A DNA stretch of 64,000 bases from an uncultured Prevotellaceae bacterium (GCA_947305005.1 CAMZCM010000004.1:62001-126000); one strand, 5' to 3'; shown: positions 27,189 through 36,280, counted from the stretch's first letter. Notes: generated by a model from the sequence alone, not told the origin. Translations and numbers: made by a program.

Positions 27189-28598
27189 ATGAAAAAGTAT
27201 ATTCTTCTTCTCTTTACGATATTGACTTGTGTCAGTTGCACAGAATATCTTGACATTAAGCCCTACGGCAAGACTATTCCGCAGTCAGCAGACGAGTTCT
27301 CTGCACTCGTTCACAATATGTGCGACGGCATTGATAAAGGCTCCACAGGTTATGAATGGGTGGTGGGCAGCCATTCGTTAACAGCCGAACTGGAAGAGAT
27401 TGCTGACAATATGGAAGTCAGCCTGTCTGAGACTAATTCTCGTCTTGACAACTATGTCGGTGACCGACTCAATTATAAGCAAGATGCTTATGATTATATT
27501 TATGAACAGATTCGTAACTGCAATATCATCCTTGGAGAGTTTCATGACGGTCGAGACACCCAAGCAGGACAAGACATCGTAGGTACCGCTTATGCTATTC
27601 GCGGTGTCTGCTACTATCAGTTATTGCGTATGTTCTGTGCTCCACCCTTGGCCGATGACGCAGAATTAGGTGTGCCCATCGTTACGACTTTCGACATGGA
27701 AGCCAAACCTATCCGCAGCACCATACAGGAAACGATTGCCCAGATTGAGAGCGACTTGAAAGCTGCTATCTCTTGCGATATTCAAGAGCCTATGTATCGT
27801 TTTAACAATGATGTTCTGAACGGCTATCTTGCCCGCCTGTATTTCTGGTGCGGTCGCTGGCAAGAGGCTCGCGACCTGTCACTTGCGATCGTTGAGAAAT
27901 ATCCTCTTCTCTCAGGTGACGACTACGTTCAGATGGTATCTACACAATACGGCTTGAAAGGCAATCGTCTTTTCATGGCAAACATATTCGCAAACAATCC
28001 TTTGACACTTTCCAATTTGACGACAGAACTACAAACACGTCCGTTAAGTGCAAGTTATACCAATCTCTATGCTGTTGAAGGCACCCGTGATATACGTCGT
28101 AAAGATAACCTCTTCTTCAATCGTAAGCGTAAGAACAAGAAACTCATTTTCTCCGGAATGCGTAGCGCAGAATTTGCCCTCATCGCAATGGAATGTGCTT
28201 ATCATCTCGGAGATGAGAGCGCTGCCCTTCAAGAACTGAACCAATTCCGGAAGAGCCGCATTACAGGTATGTTTATGTACAACAAGCTCACCTTACCTAA
28301 CGTTGATACACAAGCCTTGATTCAGACAGATGCTACTGGTAAACCTCTTACTCCGCTACTTCAAGCGATTCTCAATGAACGACGTAAGGAATTGTTCCTT
28401 GAAAACGGTGACCGTTGGTTCGAGCTGAAACGCAACGGACGGCCGGAATGGTGGGTCGGAGTGCAAGACGCTGACGATGCCACAAAGTATTGGAAATACT
28501 GGACCAGGAAATATATGTACACATGGCCACTGCCAGTAGAAGATATACAACAAAATCCGGGACTCATTCAGAATCCTGGTTATGAAGATATTTATTAA
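27189..28598 (+). CDS. SusD/RagB-type surface lipoprotein
   Basis: 469 residues with lipobox CVSC at the signal-peptide end. It has SusD-type TPR helices (EQIRNCNIILGE, AYAIRGVCYYQLLRMFC) and the C-terminal signature ILNERRKELFLENGDRWFELKR, of which RRKELFLE is diagnostic. The ATG at 27189 begins 1 bp after the SusC stop; a longer frame from 27177 would overlap SusC and spoil the signal peptide. It forms the substrate-capturing lid on the SusC barrel. Confidence 0.94.
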   Translation: MKKYILLLFTILTCVSCTEYLDIKPYGKTIPQSADEFSALVHNMCDGIDKGSTGYEWVVGSHSLTAELEEIADNMEVSLSETNSRLDNYVGDRLNYKQDAYDYIYEQIRNCNIILGEFHDGRDTQAGQDIVGTAYAIRGVCYYQLLRMFCAPPLADDAELGVPIVTTFDMEAKPIRSTIQETIAQIESDLKAAISCDIQEPMYRFNNDVLNGYLARLYFWCGRWQEARDLSLAIVEKYPLLSGDDYVQMVSTQYGLKGNRLFMANIFANNPLTLSNLTTELQTRPLSASYTNLYAVEGTRDIRRKDNLFFNRKRKNKKLIFSGMRSAEFALIAMECAYHLGDESAALQELNQFRKSRITGMFMYNKLTLPNVDTQALIQTDATGKPLTPLLQAILNERRKELFLENGDRWFELKRNGRPEWWVGVQDADDATKYWKYWTRKYMYTWPLPVEDIQQNPGLIQNPGYEDIY

Positions 28599-28611
28599 AC
28601 TTCCGATCACT

Positions 28612-28809
28612 ATGAAATATATATCCTTTCTATCCATTATCTTCCTCCTTTGGGGTGTAATCGTCTCATGCGAGAAAATCGAGGAAGAGCCTGCTATCAA
28701 CTTGGGTTATGAGAAGAATGTACGCGTTGCTGATCCCGAAGAAGCTACCGATGAGGACAAAGCTGTTATTCAGGCTCAAAAAGATGAATATACAACGAAT
28801 GCCAAATAA
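28612..28809 (+). CDS. Small lipoprotein, 65 residues, unknown
   Basis: The N-terminal hydrophobic stretch ends in a lipobox IVSC (Cys20), after which a short, highly acidic chain follows (EKIEEEP, DPEEATDEDK). It is the last gene of the protease-SusCD operon, 13 bp after SusD. No family is recognised. Small accessory lipoproteins can bind at the SusCD rim, so a structural role there is possible but unproven. A frame from 28582 would overlap the SusD stop; the Met at 28612 gives the proper signal. Confidence 0.7.
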   Translation: MKYISFLSIIFLLWGVIVSCEKIEEEPAINLGYEKNVRVADPEEATDEDKAVIQAQKDEYTTNAK

Positions 28810-28868
28810 ATGAACCCATCTATTAGCATTTCTTTAGAGATATTTATACATCTTTCAAGACTTTTACC

Positions 28869-28876
28869 TATCTTTG
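28869..28876 (+). promoter_or_regulatory. -7 box of the two-gene secreted-protein unit
   Basis: TATCTTTG, 61 bp before the ATG at 28938, after a 59-bp gap behind the SusCD operon. Confidence 0.6.
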
Positions 28877-28937
28877 CGCCCTGTTATCGATAATTATTCA
28901 AAATACAATATTATTAACTAACCAAAACAACATTTTT

Positions 28938-29444
28938 ATGAAGCAAAAATTCTACTCCTTGCTGCTCTTGTTCACATTTGCATGGACAACGAATGTCCTT
29001 GCTGGCGAACCTGTTGCACAATGGTGTCTCGTCGTCGAGAGTGCCGGAGGCGAAACCATTGCTATCGGTGCAGACCTTAAGCCTGTCATCAAGACAACTA
29101 CAGAGGGCTATGACCTCACCTACGGCGATGTCACCACTTCCTTTACTTGGAGCGAGCTCAAGAAAGTCACGATGGCAGAGACTGTTGCCGACGTGAACCT
29201 GACTCCTGTTGAGAGCGTAGAAGCACCTGCTGAGCAGACAACATTCAATGTCGCTCCCGGTGAGGTTCGTATTGAAGGCGCAGAACCAGGTTCCATCGCC
29301 ACGATCGTCAGCGCTAATGGTGTTTCCGTAGCCAATGCGCGTGTCGCTGAAGATGGTTCCGTAAATCTCTCCACCCGTAACCTTCCCAAAAGCCTCTACA
29401 TCATCAAAACTAAAAAATCATCATTTAAACTTCTCAAGAGATGA
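28938..29444 (+). CDS. Secreted protein, 168 residues, unknown
   Basis: The signal peptide ends at NVLAG (about residue 23). The region WCLVVESAGGETIAIGADLKPV followed by a beta strand pattern (of which the VVESAGG start is clear) resembles the short N-terminal unit of many Bacteroidales secreted proteins. The tail (IVSANGVSVANARV, NLPKSLYIIKTKKSSFKLLKR in two blocks) looks like a type IX secretion-like or Prevotella C-terminal beta domain. Its stop overlaps the next start (ATGA), so both are translated together. The function is unknown. Confidence 0.65.
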   Translation: MKQKFYSLLLLFTFAWTTNVLAGEPVAQWCLVVESAGGETIAIGADLKPVIKTTTEGYDLTYGDVTTSFTWSELKKVTMAETVADVNLTPVESVEAPAEQTTFNVAPGEVRIEGAEPGSIATIVSANGVSVANARVAEDGSVNLSTRNLPKSLYIIKTKKSSFKLLKR

Positions 29445-30688
29445 AAAAGAATGTACTTCATATCTTCGCAGTAGCCGCTTTGTTGCTCTGCACAACCGCC
29501 TCTTTCGCACAAGGCATTAAAATTTATCAAAAGGACGGCAAGATCCTTGACATTCCCGCCAACCAGCTCGATCGCATCGAAGCATACGATGCTACTCCTG
29601 CCGGACAGTTCTTCGAGGGCGTTTGGAAGATGAAGAAACTGGTGACCGACAAAGAATCCATGGATGCCACATGGGGCGGAATGGCAACCTACGGCGATGC
29701 ATATCCAGCCTTCAACGCCAATGATCAGCTTACCATTGGCAACGGAAATCTCACCCCAGAGCTTCAATCCACTTTCAAGAACTTCTTCACAGGTAATGCG
29801 ACTTACGAGGTTCTTCCTGGTGCCTATTCTGGCATTCGTGTCGGTATGCAGCCCATTGACCTCACCATCCTGAAGGTGACTGGTGTTAACCGCTATTTCT
29901 CCGCCACAGAGACAAGCCAAAGCAATGTTGCTTACATCGGTATCCGCGAAATTGAGGACGAAGATGCTGACGAGGCTGGTGTCATGCTCCTTGACGTCTA
30001 TCTCCTTGACTACGAGAGCCACAGCTTTGCTACTGAGCTCTTGGATTTTGGTATGTATGCTTCCTATGACGAAACTCCTTACGTAGCTACCTCTACTGGT
30101 ATGTACATCAACTTCCAGATGGAAAAAATTGGAGAAGTAGCTCCTATTACTAAACAATTCTTTGAAGGTTCGTGGACTATGAATCAGTTGGTGACCGATA
30201 AGGAATACATGGATAACACTTGGGGCGGAATGGCTACTTATGGCGATGCTTTCCCCGCATTCAACGCCAATGACCAGCTTACATTTAACAACGGAGCACT
30301 CGCTCCCGCCCTGCAATCAACCCTCAAGAACTTCTTCACAGGTAATGCGACTTACGAAGTTCTTCCTGATACCTATTCCGGAATTCGTGTCGGTATGCAG
30401 CCCATTGACCTTACCATCTTGAAGGTGACTGGTGTCAACCGCTATTTCTCTGCTTCTGAGACAAGCCAAAGCAATGTTGCTTACATCGGTGTCCGAGAGA
30501 TTGAGGACGAAGATGCTGACGAAGCTGGTGTCATGCTCCTCGACGTATATCTCCTTGACTACGAGAGCCACAGCTTTGCTACCGAACTTTTGGATTTTGG
30601 TATGTATGCTTCTTATGACGAAACTCCTTACGTAGCTACCTCTACTGGTATGTACATCAACTTCACCATGAAGAAGAAGGCTGAATAA
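29441..30688 (+). CDS. Secreted protein with near-identical tandem domains, unknown
   Basis: 415 residues. After a signal peptide (ends SFAQG) and a short unit (IKIYQKDGKILDIPANQLD, a common Bacteroidales head), two domains follow: residues 56-238 and 239-415, offset 183 residues (549 bp). Both carry FFEG-W-M--LVTDKE, TWGGMATYGDA, NFFTGNATYEVLP, TILKVTGVNRYFS and EIEDEDADEAGVMLLDVYLLD. I do not recognise the domain; the beta-rich pattern could be a lipocalin-like barrel. Long stretches are identical at DNA level, so the duplication is recent or maintained by gene conversion. It is coupled to the 168-residue gene by ATGA. Confidence 0.7.
   Translation: MKKNVLHIFAVAALLLCTTASFAQGIKIYQKDGKILDIPANQLDRIEAYDATPAGQFFEGVWKMKKLVTDKESMDATWGGMATYGDAYPAFNANDQLTIGNGNLTPELQSTFKNFFTGNATYEVLPGAYSGIRVGMQPIDLTILKVTGVNRYFSATETSQSNVAYIGIREIEDEDADEAGVMLLDVYLLDYESHSFATELLDFGMYASYDETPYVATSTGMYINFQMEKIGEVAPITKQFFEGSWTMNQLVTDKEYMDNTWGGMATYGDAFPAFNANDQLTFNNGALAPALQSTLKNFFTGNATYEVLPDTYSGIRVGMQPIDLTILKVTGVNRYFSASETSQSNVAYIGVREIEDEDADEAGVMLLDVYLLDYESHSFATELLDFGMYASYDETPYVATSTGMYINFTMKKKAE
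29606..30685 (+). repeat. 549-bp tandem duplication inside a secreted-protein gene
   Basis: Unit 1 covers 29606-30154 and unit 2 covers 30155-30685. Identical blocks include the DNA coding for NFFTGNATYE and for EDEDADEAG; differences are mostly in the first third of each unit. Confidence 0.85.
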
Positions 30689-30715
30689 TCCGTCATCCTT
30701 TATCAATCCCTATCA

Positions 30716-30750
30716 GAAGCTCTGCCCCCGTGCAGGGCTTCCTTTGTTTT
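30716..30750 (+). terminator. Terminator after tandem-domain gene
   Basis: GAAGCTCTGC and GCAGGGCTTC pair (one mismatch) around a CCCCGT-type loop, followed by CTTTGTTTT. Confidence 0.75.
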
Positions 30751-30812
30751 GCGCAGCTAGGGAGGATTTTTTGCGGAACAGTAGCTCCGCAATTGTGGAA
30801 AGGCCATTCCGC

Positions 30813-30971
30813 GTATATACCTGTGGATCCAAAGGTATAGACCTATAGCCCAAAAGGTATAGACTTGTAGGCCGATAGGTATATACCTATAAGCCAAAAG
30901 GTATAGACCTGTAGCCCGATAGGTATATACTTGTAAGCCGATAGGTATATACCTGTGGGACGAAAGGTATA
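30813..30971. repeat. 22-bp tandem repeat array, seven units
   Basis: Seven units of exactly 22 bp, each opening GTATAGAC or GTATATAC and closing with a variable A/G end, plus a partial eighth. Where a unit ending AG meets GTATATACC, the palindrome GGTATATACC forms, so the array presents palindromic decamers on one helix face every two turns. There is no spacer diversity and no cas gene. It fills most of the 362-bp gap between the tandem-domain gene and mazG; the only other items there are the terminator at 30716 and the mazG promoter. Confidence 0.9.
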
Positions 30972-31023
30972 AGGGAAATTGAAAAATATTGTAATGGGGA
31001 GCCGTTAATTGTGAATTGTTTTG

Positions 31024-31031
31024 TAACTTTG
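31024..31031 (+). promoter_or_regulatory. -7 box of mazG-valS
   Basis: TAACTTTG, 19 bp before the mazG ATG and 53 bp after the 22-bp array. Confidence 0.6.
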
Positions 31032-31050
31032 CAGCCAAATTCGCGCGCGT

Positions 31051-31863
31051 ATGCATACAAGAGAAGAGAAATTAGCGGCTTTCGGACGGTTACTCGACGT
31101 CATGGACGACCTGCGGGAGAAATGCCCGTGGGACCGTAAACAGACCAACGAGAGCCTGAGGCCCAACACGATTGAGGAGACGTATGAACTGGCTGACGCC
31201 ATCATCAAGAATGACAAGGCCGACATCTGCAAGGAGTTGGGCGACGTGCTGTTGCATATCGTCTTTTACGCCAAAATAGGCTCCGAGACGGGTGACTTCG
31301 ACATCGCCGACGTCTGCAATAAGCTCTGTGACAAACTCATCTTCAGACATCCGCATGTGTATGGGGAGGCGAAAGCGGGGAGCGCCGAAGAAGTGCTCAA
31401 AAACTGGGAGCAACTGAAGGTGCAGGAGAAGGACGGCAACAAGCGCGTGCTCAGCGGCGTACCAGACGCCCTACCCTCACTCATCAAAGCCTACCGCATC
31501 CAGGACAAGGCACGCGGCGTAGGTTTCGACTGGGAGACACGCGAACAGGTGTGGGACAAGGTACGCGAAGAGCTGGACGAGCTGGAAACGGAACTGAACC
31601 GCGACGACAAGGAGAAGAGCACACAGGAGCTGGGCGACTTTCTCTTCGCGGTCATCAACGCGGCACGGCTGTATAAGCTCAACCCCGACAACGCCCTGGA
31701 ACTCACCAACCGCAAATTCATCCGCCGTTTCACTTATCTGGAGGAGCACAGCATCCGCATGGGTAAGCCCCTCACAGAGATGACATTAGCGGAGATGGAT
31801 CAAATTTGGGAGGAGGCGAAGAAGCAGGAAGAGAAGACCCTCCCCCCTGCCCCTCCCTTGTAG
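31051..31863 (+). CDS. mazG: Nucleoside triphosphate pyrophosphohydrolase MazG
   Basis: 270 residues, full length, with two MazG helical domains: LREKCPWDRKQTNESL and EETYELADAI (first metal site), KELGDVLLHIVFYAK, and the second half GFDWETREQVWDKVREELDEL. It hydrolyses NTPs, including damaged ones, to NMP and pyrophosphate in the cytosol. The last residues (TLPPAPPL) and the stop codon itself are supplied by a GC-rich palindromic repeat (31837-31885), so the native C-terminus seems to have been replaced. valS follows 59 bp later. Confidence 0.94.
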   Translation: MHTREEKLAAFGRLLDVMDDLREKCPWDRKQTNESLRPNTIEETYELADAIIKNDKADICKELGDVLLHIVFYAKIGSETGDFDIADVCNKLCDKLIFRHPHVYGEAKAGSAEEVLKNWEQLKVQEKDGNKRVLSGVPDALPSLIKAYRIQDKARGVGFDWETREQVWDKVREELDELETELNRDDKEKSTQELGDFLFAVINAARLYKLNPDNALELTNRKFIRRFTYLEEHSIRMGKPLTEMTLAEMDQIWEEAKKQEEKTLPPAPPL

Positions 31864-31885
31864 GGAGGGGAGTAATTACCTGACG
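31837..31885 (+). repeat. GC-rich palindromic repeat, copy 1 (carries mazG stop)
   Basis: CCCCTCCC-TTGTA-GGGAGGGG hairpin core with flanks ACCCTCCCCCCTG and AGTAATTACCTGA. It is the same element as copies at 31940 (inverted) and 43859. Confidence 0.8.
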
Positions 31886-31922
31886 AGATTAGGATATTAA
31901 ATATTAGACAAATACATCATTT

Positions 31923-34739
31923 ATGAAAGATAACAAGAACTCAGAGGTGACTACTCCCCTCCCTAGGGAGGAGCAGGGGGATGGGTCCCTTGCCTCCAAG
32001 TACTCTCCCGCTGAAGTGGAGGGTAAATGGTACCAGTATTGGTTAGATCATAAGCTGTTCAGCTCCAAGCCTGATGGCCGCGAGCCCTATACCATCGTGA
32101 TTCCGCCACCCAATGTGACGGGTGTGCTACACATGGGTCATGTGCTCAACGAGACCATTCAGGATATCCTTGTGCGCCACGCGCGCATGGAGGGTAAGAA
32201 TGCCTGTTGGGTGCCTGGCACAGACCACGCCAGCATCGCTACTGAGGCGAAGGTGGTAAACCGTCTGGCCGAGCAGGGCATCAAGAAGAGCGACCTCACA
32301 CGTGAGGAGTTTTTGAAGCACGCTTGGGCATGGACCGAGGAACACGGAGGCATCATCCTCAAGCAGTTGCGCAAGCTCGGTTGCTCCTGCGACTGGGATC
32401 GCACAGGATTCACGATGGATGAGATCCGCAGCGAGAGCGTCATCAAAGTGTTTGTCGATCTCTACCGCAAAGGCCTCATCTACCGTGGTGTCCGCATGGT
32501 CAACTGGGACCCCAAAGCCCTCACCGCCCTCTCCGATGAGGAAGTAGTATATAAAGAGGAGCACACCAAGCTCTACTACATGAAGTACTATCTGGCAGAT
32601 AGCGTGCCCAACGATTTCGTCGCTGGTGATGGCAACGTGGTCCACAAGGATAAGCGCGGCTACTACGCTGTCGTAGCCACCACCCGACCGGAGACCATCA
32701 TGGGCGACGTAGCGATGTGCATCAACCCCAACGACCCGAAGAACCAGTGGCTGAAGGGCAAGAAGGTGATTGTGCCTGTCGTGGGCCGCGTGATTCCCGT
32801 CATTGAGGATGAATATGTTGATATCGAGTTCGGTACAGGTTGTTTGAAGGTCACCCCCGCCCACGATGTCAATGACTATATGCTCGGCGAAAAGTACAAC
32901 CTCGAAGCTATCGATATCTTTAACGATGACGCTACCCTCTCCGACCGCATCTCCACCGCACAGCAAGCAGCTCTTGCCGCAAAGAGTGTGCCCGCTGATT
33001 TCGTCATCGGGTTAGACCGCTACGTAGGCACCGAGCGCTTTGCCTGCCGCAAGCAGATTGCAGAGGATATGACGGCTGCAGGTCTCATGGAGAAGATTGA
33101 GGACTACGACAATAAGATTGGCTGTTCTGAGCGCACGGGTGTGCCCATCGAACCGAAACTCTCCATGCAATGGTTCCTGAAGATGGAGCATCTGGCAGAC
33201 ATCGCCCTCTCGCCCGTCATGAACGACGACATTCAGTTCTATCCCGCCAAATACAAGAACACCTACCGCCACTGGCTTGAGAACATCAAGGACTGGTGCA
33301 TCAGCCGCCAGCTTTGGTGGGGTCACCGCATTCCTGCATGGTATCTGCCCACTGGCGGTTTCGTGGTCGCCGAGAACGAGCAGGAAGCCCTGCAGCTCGC
33401 CCGCGAGAAGAGCGGTGATGCTAACTTGCAGCTCGCAGACCTCCGTCAGGACGAGGACGCCCTCGACACCTGGTTCTCCAGCTGGCTCTGGCCAATCAGC
33501 CTCTTCGACGGCATCCGCAATCCGGGTAACGAGGAGATCAACTACTACTACCCCACCGCCGATCTGGTGACTGGTCCGGACATCATCTTCTTTTGGGTGG
33601 CACGCATGATTATGGCTGGCTACGAGTATGAGGGTAAGATGCCATTCAAGCATGTCTATTTCACCGGTATCGTTCGCGACAAGCTGGGTCGTAAGATGTC
33701 TAAGTCTCTCGGAAACAGTCCCAATCCATTGGAACTGATTGAGAAGTTCGGTGCTGACGGTGTGCGTATGGGTATGATGCTAAGTGCTCCTGCCGGTAAC
33801 GACATCCTCTTTGACGAAGTACTCTGTGAACAAGGCCGTAACTTTAATAACAAGATATGGAACGCTTTCCGCCTTGTGAAAGGATGGGAAGTTGCTGACA
33901 GCGAGCAGCCGGAGGCAGCACGCATCGCCACACAATGGTTCTCTGCTAAACTGCGCCTCGCTGCTGAGGAACTGGCTGACGACTTCAGCAAGTACCGTCT
34001 GTCAGAAGCCCTGATGACTGTCTATAAACTGTTCTGGGACGAATTCTCCAGCTGGTATCTGGAAATGGTGAAACCCGCTTACATAGATGGCAAGCCACAA
34101 CCCGTGGATCGCACCACCTACGACGCTACGCTCCAGTTCTTCGAGGTGCTGCTGAAGATGCTGCACCCCTTCATGCCTTTCATCACCGAGGAACTCTGGC
34201 AAGCCATCTACGAACGCAAGGCCGGTGAAAGTATCATGCAAGCTGAACTCCATCTACCGGCTCCCTCCGATGCTGACCGCCAGCTCTGTGCCGACTTTGA
34301 GACGGTGAAGGAAGTGGTCACCGCTATCCGCGCCGTACGCAGCCAGAAGAACATTGCTCCCAAGGAGAAGCTCGTACTGGAGATGACCCAACCCCAGCAA
34401 GCAGCTGGTACACAGTTCTCGAACGCTATCATGAAAATGGCCAACCTTTCTGCTATCAACGTCGTGACCGAGAAGAGCAGTGGTAGTGCTAGCTTCCTCA
34501 TTGGTACCACCGAATTTGCTGTGCCTTTGGGCAACCTCATTGACCTCGATGCCGAGCGTAAAAAGCTGGAAACAGAGCTCCAACACCTCGAAGGCTTCCT
34601 CACCAGCGTGGAGAAAAAGCTCTCCAACGAGCGCTTCGTGCAAAATGCTCCAGCAGCGGTTGTGGAGATGGAGCGCAAGAAGCAAGCTGATGCCCAACAG
34701 AAGATTGCCAGCATCCGCGAAACACTCGCCAGCCTCTGA
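31923..34739 (+). CDS. valS: Valyl-tRNA synthetase
   Basis: 938 residues, class I. The HIGH motif reads HMGH (70-73) after PPPNVTGVL and KMSKS is at 591-595; an editing domain lies between, and a C-terminal coiled coil ([17 protein letters not shown]) ends the protein, as in bacterial ValRS. Residues 8-25 ([18 protein letters not shown]) are not part of the family: they are encoded by an inverted copy of the GC-rich palindromic repeat, in frame between the start and the first conserved residues [12 protein letters not shown] terminator follows the stop. Confidence 0.96.
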   Translation: MKDNKNSEVTTPLPREEQGDGSLASKYSPAEVEGKWYQYWLDHKLFSSKPDGREPYTIVIPPPNVTGVLHMGHVLNETIQDILVRHARMEGKNACWVPGTDHASIATEAKVVNRLAEQGIKKSDLTREEFLKHAWAWTEEHGGIILKQLRKLGCSCDWDRTGFTMDEIRSESVIKVFVDLYRKGLIYRGVRMVNWDPKALTALSDEEVVYKEEHTKLYYMKYYLADSVPNDFVAGDGNVVHKDKRGYYAVVATTRPETIMGDVAMCINPNDPKNQWLKGKKVIVPVVGRVIPVIEDEYVDIEFGTGCLKVTPAHDVNDYMLGEKYNLEAIDIFNDDATLSDRISTAQQAALAAKSVPADFVIGLDRYVGTERFACRKQIAEDMTAAGLMEKIEDYDNKIGCSERTGVPIEPKLSMQWFLKMEHLADIALSPVMNDDIQFYPAKYKNTYRHWLENIKDWCISRQLWWGHRIPAWYLPTGGFVVAENEQEALQLAREKSGDANLQLADLRQDEDALDTWFSSWLWPISLFDGIRNPGNEEINYYYPTADLVTGPDIIFFWVARMIMAGYEYEGKMPFKHVYFTGIVRDKLGRKMSKSLGNSPNPLELIEKFGADGVRMGMMLSAPAGNDILFDEVLCEQGRNFNNKIWNAFRLVKGWEVADSEQPEAARIATQWFSAKLRLAAEELADDFSKYRLSEALMTVYKLFWDEFSSWYLEMVKPAYIDGKPQPVDRTTYDATLQFFEVLLKMLHPFMPFITEELWQAIYERKAGESIMQAELHLPAPSDADRQLCADFETVKEVVTAIRAVRSQKNIAPKEKLVLEMTQPQQAAGTQFSNAIMKMANLSAINVVTEKSSGSASFLIGTTEFAVPLGNLIDLDAERKKLETELQHLEGFLTSVEKKLSNERFVQNAPAAVVEMERKKQADAQQKIASIRETLASL
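31940..31989 (-). repeat. GC-rich palindromic repeat, copy 2 (in valS N-terminus)
   Basis: CCCCTCCC-TA-GGGAGGAG core. On the minus strand its right flank reads GAGTAGTCACCTCTGAG, nearly the same as copy 3 (GAGTGGTCACTTCTGAG). It is translated as part of ValS. Confidence 0.8.
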
Positions 34740-34761
34740 TTTTGAATCATCTACCATAGCA

Positions 34762-34797
34762 GGATGTACCCGATTGTTTTCGGGTACATCCTTTTTT
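34762..34797 (+). terminator. valS terminator
   Basis: GGATGTACCCGA and TTCGGGTACATCC pair around a 5-nt loop, followed by six T. Confidence 0.92.
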
Positions 34798-34934
34798 ATT
34801 GTTCTATTTTTACTCTATAACCCGACATACATCAAGAAAGACAAAAGAGGGTAACTTTCTTGACCGATATCAACGAAAACGCCATTTTCTATGCTATTTA
34901 ACATGTATTTGATGCATCTTCTGGAAAAACACCG

Positions 34935-34942
34935 TACCTTTG
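34935..34942 (+). promoter_or_regulatory. -7 box of 30-residue membrane peptide gene
   Basis: TACCTTTG, giving a leader of about 100 nt before the ATG at 35047. No other gene lies between valS and recA. Confidence 0.6.
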
Positions 34943-35046
34943 CATCGTCAAAAGAAAAATAAGAGACATCAGAGAACATCAAATGAAGGCCAAGCGAGGC
35001 CTCAAATGAGAACACAAAAAGGATAACAATTAAAGGTAAAAGGATT

Positions 35047-35139
35047 ATGACTACTATTACATCTATTGCATTCGCAATTGTAGCAATTGCAGCAATCGTA
35101 AGTAACGCTTCTGTTTTTAACAGTCGCCTCGATTCTTAA
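35047..35139 (+). CDS. 30-residue single-pass membrane peptide, unknown
   Basis: A short frame reading MTTITSIAFAIVAIAAIVSN then ASVFNSRLDS. It has one hydrophobic helix (about residues 4-19) and a short polar tail. The ATG lies 6-7 bp after AAAAGG, it has its own promoter box at 34935, and a strong terminator follows at 35197, so the whole 400-bp interval behaves as one small transcription unit. It may be a regulatory or toxin-like micropeptide, or the unit may really be a small RNA; the sequence cannot decide. Confidence 0.45.
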   Translation: MTTITSIAFAIVAIAAIVSNASVFNSRLDS

Positions 35140-35196
35140 GAATCGTTATTTTTCTAATTAATTTTAAATCTCTTCTTCATTCATTAATAAAAACCC

Positions 35197-35237
35197 GAGA
35201 AGCTCCACCAGTGATGGCGGAGCTTCTCTCTTTTTTG
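35197..35237. terminator. Bidirectional terminator between micropeptide and recA
   Basis: GAGAAGCTCC and GGAGCTTCTC pair around a 12-nt loop. A T-run follows on the plus strand (TCTTTTTTG) and, on the minus strand, GGGTTTTTATT. Confidence 0.88.
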
Positions 35238-35251
35238 TATGAATCAGTGGA

Positions 35252-36280
35252 TTAGATGTCTTTTTTACCTTGCATGGCCTCCATGATCTTAGCTTCGAGC
35301 TCATCGCAGAGTTCAGGATTGTCCTTCAGAAGGTTCTTCACAGCGTCACGTCCCTGTCCAATCTTGGAGTCGTTGTAGCTGAACCATGAACCGGATTTCT
35401 TCAGGATACCGTATTCTACACCAAGATCCACGAGTTCACCGGTACGGCTGATACCTTCGCCAAAGCTAATCTCAAATTCAGCCTTACGGAAAGGAGGAGC
35501 CACCTTGTTCTTAACGACCTTCACGCGGACCTGATTACCAATGACCTCATCCCCATCCTTCACGCTGGAGACACGACGGATGTCAAGACGCACAGAGCTG
35601 TAGAATTTGAGAGCATTACCGCCAGTGGTGGTCTCGGGGTTGCCGAACATCACGCCAATTTTCTCGCGCAGCTGGTTGATAAAGATACAGGTAGTTTTGG
35701 TTTTGGAGATGGTAGCTGTGAGTTTGCGTAAAGCCTGACTCATCAAGCGGGCCTGCAGTCCAACCTTGTTATCACCCATATCACCCTCAATCTCAGCTTT
35801 CGGAGTCAGCGCAGCCACAGAGTCGATAACCACGAGGTCAACAGCACTTGAACTGATGAGCTGGTCTGCGATAGCCAAGGCCTGCTCACCGTTATCAGGC
35901 TGGGAAATCCACAGGTCGTCGAGGTTCACACCCAGTTTGGAAGCATAGGAAGGATCAAAAGCGTGCTCTGCATCAATAAATGCAGCAATGCCACCAGCCT
36001 TCTGGGTCTCAGCTATTGCATGGATGGTAAGTGTTGTCTTACCGGAACTCTCAGGGCCATAGATCTCAATGATACGTCCACGGGGATAGCCGCCCACGCC
36101 AAGGGCATAGTTCAGCGCAATACTGCCCGTCGGAATCACTTCCACTTTCTCTGCAGCCTGTCCACCCAAACGCATGATCGCACCTTTACCAAAGTCCTTC
36201 TCAATCTTGGCAGTTGCCATCTGTAAGGCTTGTAAGCGCGCTGCGCGTTCGTCAACAGGTTGTTCTAATTGTTTTGCCAT
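35252..36280 (-). CDS. recA: Recombinase RecA
   Basis: 342 residues. Walker A GPESSGKT (75-82), the DNA-binding loop region [24 protein letters not shown] in two blocks ([15 protein letters not shown] is diagnostic) and the [11 protein letters not shown] loop are present. It forms filaments on ssDNA for recombination and LexA cleavage. It starts 57 bp after the stop of the carboxynorspermidine synthase gene with no promoter box between, so both may be read as one message. Confidence 0.98.
   Translation of the reverse strand: MAKQLEQPVDERAARLQALQMATAKIEKDFGKGAIMRLGGQAAEKVEVIPTGSIALNYALGVGGYPRGRIIEIYGPESSGKTTLTIHAIAETQKAGGIAAFIDAEHAFDPSYASKLGVNLDDLWISQPDNGEQALAIADQLISSSAVDLVVIDSVAALTPKAEIEGDMGDNKVGLQARLMSQALRKLTATISKTKTTCIFINQLREKIGVMFGNPETTTGGNALKFYSSVRLDIRRVSSVKDGDEVIGNQVRVKVVKNKVAPPFRKAEFEISFGEGISRTGELVDLGVEYGILKKSGSWFSYNDSKIGQGRDAVKNLLKDNPELCDELEAKIMEAMQGKKDI

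Noticed and set aside
30813..30971. CRISPR array
   Set aside because: Units are contiguous with no unique spacers, and there are no cas genes.
30757..31056. Minus-strand frame of 99 codons across the 22-bp array
   Set aside because: Its repeats (such as YIPIGLQVYT) arise because 22-bp units read through three frames; it has no promoter and overlaps the mazG promoter.
31837..31989. Simple transcription terminator between mazG and valS
   Set aside because: The hairpins lack T-runs, one lies inside the valS coding region, and the same sequence recurs in another gene, so a dispersed repeat explains them better.
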